From Flavobacterium agri (GTDB taxonomy: Bacteria; Bacteroidota; Bacteroidia; Flavobacteriales; Flavobacteriaceae): DNA of 64,000 bases. Below, piece after piece: positions 18,133-25,160 of the stretch (position 1 is its first letter; the number at the start of each line of letters is the position of its first letter). Location of the stretch: assembly GCF_013401995.1 (NCBI RefSeq), contig NZ_JACBJI010000003.1, forward strand, positions 372,001 to 436,000. Reading direction: 5' to 3'. The position numbers were made by a program, and so were the translations under genes. The notes beneath the pieces were generated by a model. It ran no database searches. It worked only from the letters and a program-made list of their open reading frames with translations, and was not told the DNA's origin.

Positions 18133-18906
18133 CTATTTTAAAATCGGGTCTTGTTCTACGATATTACCGTTTTCGCGTACGATAAGTTTCAAGATCTTGC
18201 CGTCGGTTTTGACGAATTCGAACGTCAGGTCGCGTTCTTTCGAGAAGAAGATCGTTTCCGATTCGGGATAAAGGATCGTCGTTTTTCCACCCAAGGTCAA
18301 CGACAGCGAATTGTCGTTCGGCGCGACTGTAATAACGCCTTGCTTGCTGTCGTATCTGCCTTGGAACTGCTTCAGGGTTTTATTTGGAAGCAAAATGGAT
18401 TTCCTTGTCGTTTGGTACGGCGCGGGCTGATGGTCGAAACTCAAGATGCGCTTCATTTTCCACGATCCGTTTTCCAATGTCCACAAATGTGTGAATTTGG
18501 CGACGCCCGACCAATATTCGGGTTGGTTGTTTTCGGTGATCAGGAATTTGTGCTCTCCCGAAATGATCGCGCCGTAAACCTGTCCGTTGTTTTCCATCGG
18601 ATAGATTTTCACGCTTCCGCTCACGGCTTCACGACGGATTTTCCAGTTGACGCGTCCGCAAAGGTTGCGTTTGGTCGTCTGCTCGAAAGTTGGCCAGCCG
18701 TTTTGGAAACCGCCTTTGTCGTGGTAGAATTCGACGTCTTCGGCCACGAATCTGTGCATGCCGTCGATATCGCAATGGTTATAGGCAACCCAGAAAAGAC
18801 TGTCGTTTTCGTGTATTGTTTTTTGTAAGTCAGTGCTTTGTGAGAAAGTTGAGCCGCTAAAAAAAAGCAACAGCAACCCGGCCATGTTCAAAAGAGATGG
18901 TTTCAT
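18133..18906 (-). CDS. Exported NTF2-like (DUF4440/SnoaL-like) protein
   Basis: 257 aa with a signal peptide (LLLLFFSGSTFSQS, cleavage near residue 23). An NTF2-like cone domain follows (HENDSLFWVAYNHCDIDGMH to ENGSWKMKRILSFDHQPAPY), then a C-terminal beta-rich module (LKQFQGRYDSKQGVITVAPN) resembling the DUF3471 add-on of secreted beta-lactamase-like proteins. The NTF2 pocket usually binds a small ligand; no catalytic residues can be assigned. It follows the GIN gene by 69 nt and may be read with it or alone. Ends at a terminator. Confidence 0.8.
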   Translation of the reverse strand: MKPSLLNMAGLLLLFFSGSTFSQSTDLQKTIHENDSLFWVAYNHCDIDGMHRFVAEDVEFYHDKGGFQNGWPTFEQTTKRNLCGRVNWKIRREAVSGSVKIYPMENNGQVYGAIISGEHKFLITENNQPEYWSGVAKFTHLWTLENGSWKMKRILSFDHQPAPYQTTRKSILLPNKTLKQFQGRYDSKQGVITVAPNDNSLSLTLGGKTTILYPESETIFFSKERDLTFEFVKTDGKILKLIVRENGNIVEQDPILK

Positions 18907-18975
18907 AAACTATAAGATAATTGGGTTGCTGATTGCTTTTCGGCCTAAGCCAATAAAGAACAGTTAGTAAGTAAA

Positions 18976-19713
18976 TTATTGCTTGGAGACGCTTCCGCCC
19001 GAACTTTCGTCTTTGGTGAACGATTTCGGATCGTTGTTATAGCGCACGGAACCGCCGCTTGATGCTTTCCCGTCGAGTTTTACAAGCGGGTGCACCAAAA
19101 TGTTGCTGCCCGAACTTGCATCGGCAGAGACGTCGTTGGCAAGCAAATCGCCTGCCTTGATTTCGCTTCCGCTTGAAGAATCGGTCCTGAAATCAAGTGC
19201 TTTCCCGGTCACTTCAAGGTGGCTTCCGCTCGATGAACCGGCCGAAAGATTATCGGCTTCTACGACTACTTTCATGTCGGCTCCGCTCGAAGTGCTCAGG
19301 TCGAGGTCTTCGCTTCTGAGGTTTCCGCTTGACGTGAGGCTTGATCCGCTTTCGGCTTCAAGCGATGAGATTTTCGGCATTTTGACGGTCACTTTTTTCG
19401 AAGCCACGTTCGAATAGCTGTTGTAATCGGACGTGATGATAAGTTTGTCGCCTTCGAGTCTGGTCTTGATGCCGTTTATTACGTTATCATCGGCCTCGAC
19501 CACCACCGATACCTGGTCGGCTTGTTCGATCACGACGTCAAGCCCGCGTTCCGATTGGACTTTGGTGAATGCGCCGTCGATCTTGCGCGTTTCTGTTTTT
19601 ACGTTTCCGCTGCCTACTACGGTCTTCATGTCGAAATCCATGCAGGAATTCAGCGAAAGTGCCGCGATTGTGGCGAGTACAAAAGTGGTGGTCGATTGGA
19701 TGATGCGTTTCAT
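18976..19713 (-). CDS. GIN-domain (DUF2807) lipoprotein with SSG-repeat beta-helix
   Basis: 245-aa lipoprotein (Cys24 in SLNSC). The mature part has a GIN-type N-terminal strand block (FTKVQSERGLDVVIEQADQV). A ladder of rungs follows, each turning at an SSG tripeptide about every 15-25 residues (LTSSGNL, TSSGAD, SSSGSH, SSSGSE, ASSGSN, ASSGGS, ESSGGS). This fits a Ser-lined right-handed beta-helix. It is 4 nt after the PspC gene and co-transcribed with it. Probably an envelope stress-linked surface protein; role unproven. Confidence 0.88.
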   Translation of the reverse strand: MKRIIQSTTTFVLATIAALSLNSCMDFDMKTVVGSGNVKTETRKIDGAFTKVQSERGLDVVIEQADQVSVVVEADDNVINGIKTRLEGDKLIITSDYNSYSNVASKKVTVKMPKISSLEAESGSSLTSSGNLRSEDLDLSTSSGADMKVVVEADNLSAGSSSGSHLEVTGKALDFRTDSSSGSEIKAGDLLANDVSADASSGSNILVHPLVKLDGKASSGGSVRYNNDPKSFTKDESSGGSVSKQ

Positions 19714-19717
19714 GTTA

Positions 19718-21505
19718 TTATTCGGTTTTGATGATTACTCCGTTGTCGTCTATTTTGAGACTTTTCAATTTTCCCGATTCGTTTTTGTTGCCGTTCTGCA
19801 CGCGAACCCCGTTTTTGTCTACGGTGATGGTTTTCGTACTGTCGCCGTTGTTCTCGATGATCACGCCGTGAACGTTGATGCTGTCGTTGGCTTCGTCCCA
19901 ATTTTCATCGGAATCGTTCCATTCGTCATTCTCGTCCGGCGGGCAATTGAGGCATTTCACCTGGTCTTTCCCGACTTTGTAATCGTACTCGCCAGACCAG
20001 TGAAGGTTAAAGAATCCGTCGTCGCTCCAGTCGAAATTCTCTAGGCTTTCGTCTGGTTTGAGGTAAATTCCTTCAGGAACGTATAGGAAAATCTCGACTT
20101 CCTGCTTGCGGTATTTGTTTTCTACGTCGGTAAGCAGATAGTTGTCTAAAATTAGGTGATTTCCTTCAATTGAGAAACCGTATCTGATTTTTTCTGAACG
20201 TTGCTTGGCTTCCGAAAGCGATTTGCCGCGTGCAACCTTCTCGACCTGCACATACGGGAACTTCTCGTCTGTCTTGAGGATTTCGATATGCACCTCGTTC
20301 GAATAGATCACGTCTTTGCCTTTTTCGTCCTGCGTGAATTCGAAGTCGTGGCGGTTCTCGACGTTTTTCGCATAGTAATCGTTATAGCGGAATTTCACAT
20401 GAAGCGTGTCGTTTGTCGCGATCTGCAACGTCTGTTTTTCGACGGTCTTTCCTTCGTATCCGATTTCGGTGGCTTGTTTTACGCCAAGTGTGATCAGGAT
20501 TCCGATAGAGATCAGCCACAAAGCCAACAACGTGTATTTCGCGACATTTCCGATAGATTTCAAGTTGCTCACGAGCAGTTTCAATCCCAAAATGAACAGG
20601 AAGAATACCGGGATTCCGATGGCAAGGAAACCAAGCGTAGCCACAGACCACAACGGGAAATCGGTGTAATTGAGCGCGTCGGCATATTTTTGCCAAGGCA
20701 CGTCGATGAAAGACGATGATCCCAAAGTGAACAGGCTGATGAATCCGCTTATCAGCAATAGTGCCGTGAATACAACGATGAGCGCCCCAAGCACCTTAGC
20801 GAACGCTCCGAAAACCTTTCCCAGCACATCGAGGATGTTGTTGGCGACACGTTCGGCACCGGTTTTTACCTGATTGCCCATTTGGTCGTAGTTGGCGTTC
20901 TTGAACTTGTCGGATACGTTTTCGAATTCCTCACGCACTTTCTTTTCGATGTTAGAAATGGTCACGGGCTCACCTCTCATTTCGAGCTTTTCGGCTGTGG
21001 TTTGGGCGGCCGGCGTTACGATCCACAATACGAAGTAGGCGATGATTCCGGTTCCGAAACCTGCGAATACGAAAATCAGGAACAAGATCTTGATCCACAC
21101 CGCGTCGATCCCGAAATAATGCCCGAGGCCTGTCGCAACACCGCCAACCATACCTTTTTCGGTATCGCGGTACAGTTTTTTCATGCGTTTCGGAGCCGTG
21201 TATTCAAAGTTGGCCGAAGCCGCCGCAGGCTGTCCGTCGTCTTCGATGCGATAGTCTTCGGGTTGTCCCATGATGGCGATGACCTCGTCGACTTCGCGTG
21301 AATTGATGACTTGTTTTTCGTGCGTGTGTTTTTCCGAAATGATTTCGGCTATGCGCATCTCGATGTCCTTGATGATCTCATCTTGGCCCGTCGAGTTGTT
21401 GAGCGAGCGTTTTATCGCCTCGAAATAGCGATTCAGTTTTTGGTAGGCATCTTCGTCTATGTGAAAGAACATCCCGCCGAGATTGATATTTACAGTCTTG
21501 TTCAT
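19718..21505 (-). CDS. PspC-domain envelope-stress membrane protein
   Basis: 595 aa. An N-terminal cytoplasmic region (about 1-80, FHIDEDAYQKLNRYFEAIKRSL) precedes a PspC domain at about 82-142 (KRMKKLYRDTEKGMVGGVATG then GLGHYFG). Four to five more membrane helices follow, and a large C-terminal exoplasmic beta-rich part ends in poly-acidic NDSDENWDEANDS and repeated IIENNGDSTKTITVD strands. Likely an envelope stress sensor or effector. ATG 21505 overlaps the PadR stop as ATGA, showing translational coupling; an upstream in-frame start would lie inside padR. Confidence 0.92.
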   Translation of the reverse strand: MNKTVNINLGGMFFHIDEDAYQKLNRYFEAIKRSLNNSTGQDEIIKDIEMRIAEIISEKHTHEKQVINSREVDEVIAIMGQPEDYRIEDDGQPAAASANFEYTAPKRMKKLYRDTEKGMVGGVATGLGHYFGIDAVWIKILFLIFVFAGFGTGIIAYFVLWIVTPAAQTTAEKLEMRGEPVTISNIEKKVREEFENVSDKFKNANYDQMGNQVKTGAERVANNILDVLGKVFGAFAKVLGALIVVFTALLLISGFISLFTLGSSSFIDVPWQKYADALNYTDFPLWSVATLGFLAIGIPVFFLFILGLKLLVSNLKSIGNVAKYTLLALWLISIGILITLGVKQATEIGYEGKTVEKQTLQIATNDTLHVKFRYNDYYAKNVENRHDFEFTQDEKGKDVIYSNEVHIEILKTDEKFPYVQVEKVARGKSLSEAKQRSEKIRYGFSIEGNHLILDNYLLTDVENKYRKQEVEIFLYVPEGIYLKPDESLENFDWSDDGFFNLHWSGEYDYKVGKDQVKCLNCPPDENDEWNDSDENWDEANDSINVHGVIIENNGDSTKTITVDKNGVRVQNGNKNESGKLKSLKIDDNGVIIKTE

Positions 21506-21840
21506 GATTGCGATTTTTGGTTGGTGATTATGTTCACGGCGTCGGAAAGCTCTGTCCAGGTACCGTTCAATTCTGTTAGAAAAATTTTGCCGTTTTCGGT
21601 AAGCCCGTAATATTTTCGCGGCGGTCCCGAGGTTGATTCCTCCCAACGGTAATTGAGAAGTCCGTCGTTTTTGAGCCTTGTGAGCAGCGGATAAACCGTT
21701 CCTTCAACCACAAGCAGTTTGGCGTTTTTCAATGTGTCGAGGATTTCCGAAGTATAAGCATCCTTTTCTTTAAGGACACTCAGTATGCAGAACTCGAGCA
21801 CACCTTTGCGCATCTGGGCTTTTGTGTTTTCAATATTCAT
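21502..21840 (-). CDS. PadR-family transcriptional repressor
   Basis: 112-aa winged helix. The N-terminal MRKGVLEFCILSVLKEKDAY, the wing helix TLKNAKLLVVEGTVYPLLTR and the recognition LKNDGLLNYRWEESTSGPPR then KYYGLTENG are the classic PadR pattern. Encoded between a GIN gene and pspC in one operon, so probably autoregulatory for this envelope-stress set. Overlaps pspC by 4 nt. Confidence 0.95.
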   Translation of the reverse strand: MNIENTKAQMRKGVLEFCILSVLKEKDAYTSEILDTLKNAKLLVVEGTVYPLLTRLKNDGLLNYRWEESTSGPPRKYYGLTENGKIFLTELNGTWTELSDAVNIITNQKSQS

Positions 21841-21879
21841 AATTCCACTTTTATTGTTTTTAAAATCCGGATTTGGGAA

Positions 21880-22629
21880 TCAGATTCCTGAGATCGCGGT
21901 GGTATTTGATTTTACGATTTTGGCATCTTCGGGCAACGTCGTGCTCGTCGGATAGCCTGCCCAGCTGATCTGGGAACCTTCGGTGATTTTCACCAATACT
22001 TCTTTTTCGACGTTGGCCGCGATCTGCGAATTGCCCGAAGCGTCGAGCGCGCTTATTGAAGTATACAATGTTTTGGCGAAACACTTGGAACCGTGCGCGG
22101 CATTGATCGTCGCGTTGGCGGCCCATCCTGAAAGTCTTGCCGTCGATTTGCCGTCGATGCTGGCCGAAAACTCACGAGCGGTCACGTTTCCGCTGAAAAA
22201 AGAACCCGCTTTGAGGTCAAGGCCTAATTTCGATGCGTTCACGTTTCCGGTAAAAATCGAGTGAGACGCGAGGCTGATTTGCAATTCAGGCATGTTGAGC
22301 TCGTTGGTAAGGCTCACTTGCGAATTTTCGGACACCGTAAGGCTTGATAGCTCGCTAAGCGAAATGTACACTTTGGCATCGCCTTCGAGTTCGTCTTTGG
22401 TGTACACGAACAATGTTTCGTCTTTCACTTCGGTGACCAAATCGTTGAGCGAAAGCGCATCGGGTGCCTGTGCGAAGAGTTCCGATGTACCGCTTTGGGT
22501 GAGCACGAGCTCGACGCCATCGTTTACGACTATTTTACTGAAGTGTTGCATTTCTCTGGTTTCAGAAACCTGTGACTGCGCTAAAGTCCCTACGAGGAAC
22601 ATGCTTAGCTGGGTGATGATTTTTAACAT
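21880..22629 (-). CDS. Exported GIN-domain (DUF2807) protein
   Basis: 249 aa, signal peptide MLKIITQLSMFLVGTLAQSQ without a lipobox. The GIN block (FSKIVVNDGVELVLTQSG) and ladder strands (LTVSENSQVSLTNELNMPEL; FTGNVNASKLGLDLKAGSFF) predict a beta-helix. A single Cys in the middle. First gene of the GIN-padR-pspC-GIN unit, 39 nt before padR. The two GIN proteins of this operon differ in anchoring: this one soluble, the other a lipoprotein. Confidence 0.85.
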   Translation of the reverse strand: MLKIITQLSMFLVGTLAQSQVSETREMQHFSKIVVNDGVELVLTQSGTSELFAQAPDALSLNDLVTEVKDETLFVYTKDELEGDAKVYISLSELSSLTVSENSQVSLTNELNMPELQISLASHSIFTGNVNASKLGLDLKAGSFFSGNVTAREFSASIDGKSTARLSGWAANATINAAHGSKCFAKTLYTSISALDASGNSQIAANVEKEVLVKITEGSQISWAGYPTSTTLPEDAKIVKSNTTAISGI

Positions 22630-22815
22630 GATCTTTTTTGATTTTTCCCGTCGCGCTACAACAGTCTGATTGCGCTTCGGGGTGATGATTGGACTTGATT
22701 TTAAATGGATTATGAATATTGAAACAACGTTAATGACTGATTAGGTCGCTTTTTGTTTCAATCCGATTGATCATAATCGCGATTTTGATTGATGATGAAC
22801 GTTTGAAAAGATTGA
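22630..22815. other. Gene-free 186 nt upstream of the GIN-padR-pspC operon
   Basis: AT-rich with many GATTGAT/GATGATT runs. No TAnnTTTG box, hairpin or small reading frame that I can support. It must hold the operon promoter and the end of the DUF4870 gene transcript. Confidence 0.4.
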
Positions 22816-23403
22816 TTAGGCCTTTTCGTTTTCGTCTGGTTCGACTGATTCGTTTGATGATGATTGAACTCCCGATGATTGTATTTCTGTTTCTTTTTCT
22901 TTTTCTGCAACTGTTTCCTCTGCTTCCTGAACTTCGGGTTGATTATTTCCTGAAATAAAAGGTATGCACAGCGGATATTTGTATTCCTTTCCTTCGCTTG
23001 CCCGTACCGACGCGTAGACCACGAGGAAAAATTCGGCCACTTTCAAAAAGCAGAACAAGACGACGGCGAGGATGGCGAGGATTACGATTCCCGAAATGTT
23101 CTCGGGTGTCAAGTCGTTCCCTATATAGACTTCGTCATGCATCATGGCGCGAAACGGGGCGTGCTTAAAAATCGTGAACAGGAAGATCGGGATCGCGATA
23201 AGGCAAAGAGCGAGCGTGTAGACGAAAATGCTGAGTTGGAAATTGATCGACTGACGTCCGTGTTCGTCTATGAATTTTGAGTCCTTTTTCGTGCTGCTCC
23301 AAATGACGAGCGGAAAAATGAAGTTCCCGAAAGGGATGAACCATTGTGCGAAAGTGCTCAAGTGCACCAACATCGCTTTGCTTTTATTTCCTTGTGTTTC
23401 CAT
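22816..23403 (-). CDS. DUF4870 membrane protein with acidic tail
   Basis: 195 aa. Three to four membrane helices (HLSTFAQWFIPFGNFIFPLV; LALCLIAIPIFLFTIFK; IVILAILAVVLFCFLKVAEF) in the DUF4870/Tic20-like arrangement, including the hallmark DEHGRQSINFQLS. A Glu/Ser-rich tail of about 45 aa (EVQEAEETVAEKEKETEIQ) is unusual in length and probably cytoplasmic and disordered. Often found beside PspC/PadR genes in flavobacteria. ATG 23403 chosen over an upstream in-frame ATG because a -7 box lies at 23434-23441. Confidence 0.85.
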   Translation of the reverse strand: METQGNKSKAMLVHLSTFAQWFIPFGNFIFPLVIWSSTKKDSKFIDEHGRQSINFQLSIFVYTLALCLIAIPIFLFTIFKHAPFRAMMHDEVYIGNDLTPENISGIVILAILAVVLFCFLKVAEFFLVVYASVRASEGKEYKYPLCIPFISGNNQPEVQEAEETVAEKEKETEIQSSGVQSSSNESVEPDENEKA

Positions 23404-23433
23404 GATTGATGAGTAACATAGTAATTTCTTATG

Positions 23434-23441
23434 CAAATATA
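23434..23441 (-). promoter_or_regulatory. -7 promoter box (TATATTTG) of the DUF4870 gene
   Basis: Exact TAnnTTTG match on the minus strand, 30 nt before ATG 23403 and overlapping the alternative longer start. Confidence 0.65.
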
Positions 23442-23558
23442 TATATGAAATAAGGTATCTTGTTTTGCATAGTACTTATAATTAACAAAATGTTAACATT
23501 TAAATAGGTTCAGAAGATGTGCGGAAAATGCTTATTTTAGCCTCAAAACATAGTAGTT

Positions 23559-24011
23559 ATGGGCGTTTCCGCGAGTCAGTTGAATAAATTCCTGTTTGTT
23601 AAACTTCCGTCGGCTTTTTTGTGCGGAGTACGTGTGAAAAGCATCGATGAAGCGAAATGTGTGACCTCGGTAAAGTTCAGATGGATCAACCAAAACCCGT
23701 TCAATTCCATGTATTTTGCCGTCCAGGCGATGGCTGCGGAACTGTCTACGGGCGCGCTTGTCATCAATCATATCAACAATTCGGGAAAGAAAGTGTCGAT
23801 GCTCGTCGCTTCGAATAAAGCCGTTTTTACCAAAAAGGCCGTCGGGCGAATCACCTTTACGTGTAATGACGGCGACAAAATCCGCAGCGCGATCCAGGAA
23901 ACCATAAGAACCGGAGAAGGCGTCACATGCTGGATGACCTCGATTGCCGTAAACGAAAAAGGCGAGCAGGTTTCCGTGATGGATTTCGAGTGGACGCTCA
24001 AGGCCAAATAG
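23559..24011 (+). CDS. DUF4442 hotdog-fold protein (thioesterase-like)
   Basis: 150 aa, cytoplasmic. The sequence FRWINQNPFNSMYFAVQAMA is the hotdog central-helix motif of DUF4442/PaaI-like acyl-CoA thioesterases. The remaining strands (VSMLVASNKAVFTKKAVGRI) complete the sheet. Substrate unknown. Divergent from the DUF4870 gene across 155 nt. A weak -7-like TATTTTAG lies about 20 nt upstream. Confidence 0.85.
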   Translation: MGVSASQLNKFLFVKLPSAFLCGVRVKSIDEAKCVTSVKFRWINQNPFNSMYFAVQAMAAELSTGALVINHINNSGKKVSMLVASNKAVFTKKAVGRITFTCNDGDKIRSAIQETIRTGEGVTCWMTSIAVNEKGEQVSVMDFEWTLKAK

Positions 24012-24091
24012 ACGTTAAATCCTTTATAATTAACGTTGTCTTTCCAAACGCGCGCGATTATCAAGCGTACCTTTAAGCAAAACGAATCCGC

Positions 24092-24997
24092 ATGAAAGTA
24101 TTGATTACAGGCGCGACAGGGCTTGTCGGGAAGCAGTTGTCGGTCAAATTGGCGGCCCATAAGATCGATGTCCATTATCTTACCACAAGCAAGAAAGACA
24201 TCAGGAACGAACCTCACTTCAGCGGGTTTTTCTGGAATCCCGAAAACGAGATCATTGACGAAAAATGCCTCGAAGGCGTGGATGCGATCATTCATTTGGC
24301 GGGCGCGAACATTTCGAAGCGCTGGACGAGACGTTACAAACAACAAATCATAGAAAGCCGCGTATTGTCTGCGAATCTGTTGTTCAAACTACTCAAGGAA
24401 AACCAGAACCAGGTCAAACAATTCATTTCGGCTTCGGCCATCGGAATCTATAAGGATAGCCTTTCGATCTATCACACCGAGGATTCGAAAGATATCGAAC
24501 AATCGTTCATAGGCCATGTCGTCTCAAAATGGGAATGCGCCGCCGACCGTTTCGCTTCGATAGGATTGAAAGTCTGCAAAATCAGGACCGGACTCGTCTT
24601 GGCCAAAGAAGGCGGAATGTTGCCGCAAGTGGCAAAACCCGTAAAATTCGGGTTCGGCGCTGCTTTCGGAACTGGCGAGCAATGGCAATCGTGGATACAC
24701 ATACACGATTTGGTCAACATGTACGTCACCGCTTTGCAAGAAAACTGGGAAGGCGCTTTCAATGCGACGGCTCCGCATCCGGTAACGAACCGCGAAATGG
24801 TAAAAGCGATCGCCAAAACACTCCACAAACCGTATTTTATGCCCAACTTGCCCGAGTGGCTGCTTAATATGATGTTAGGGGAAATGGCGAGTCTATTGTT
24901 TCTGAGTCAAAAAGTGAAACCGGAAAAGACTTTGGATAAGGGTTTCCGATTCCAATACGAAACGTTGGATTCGGCCTTAGAAAACCTGCTCAAATAA
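24092..24997 (+). CDS. TIGR01777-family NAD(P)-dependent epimerase (YfcH-like)
   Basis: 301 aa, short-chain-dehydrogenase-like Rossmann fold with GATGLVG at residues 7-13, the family stretch IIHLAGANISKRWTRRYKQQ, the active-site region ISASAIGIY with Tyr, and the C-terminal DUF1731 segment (MPNLPEWLLNMMLGEMASLL). Family members resemble a plant/cell-division SulA homologue; the true substrate is unknown. A near-consensus TACCTTTA at 24068-24075 may be its promoter. Ends at a strong terminator. Confidence 0.92.
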   Translation: MKVLITGATGLVGKQLSVKLAAHKIDVHYLTTSKKDIRNEPHFSGFFWNPENEIIDEKCLEGVDAIIHLAGANISKRWTRRYKQQIIESRVLSANLLFKLLKENQNQVKQFISASAIGIYKDSLSIYHTEDSKDIEQSFIGHVVSKWECAADRFASIGLKVCKIRTGLVLAKEGGMLPQVAKPVKFGFGAAFGTGEQWQSWIHIHDLVNMYVTALQENWEGAFNATAPHPVTNREMVKAIAKTLHKPYFMPNLPEWLLNMMLGEMASLLFLSQKVKPEKTLDKGFRFQYETLDSALENLLK

Positions 24998-25026
24998 AAA
25001 AAGCTCCGCGTTTACCGGAGCTTTTT
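24998..25026 (+). terminator. Intrinsic terminator of the epimerase gene
   Basis: Perfect 11-bp stem AAAAAGCTCCG / CGGAGCTTTTT with a 7-nt loop, overlapping the stop codon region. The symmetric A/T flanks would also work for minus-strand transcripts. Confidence 0.9.
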
Positions 25027-25160
25027 CTATTAACGGATGAATTAATAATGTCTTTTTCGCCCGAAGGCCTAACCTTAATATTTTTTCTTTAAAACAAACA
25101 TAACGAAACGAAATCGAAATAGTTGTAAAAAAGTGCTAAAATTTTTCGATTAGCTCATTT

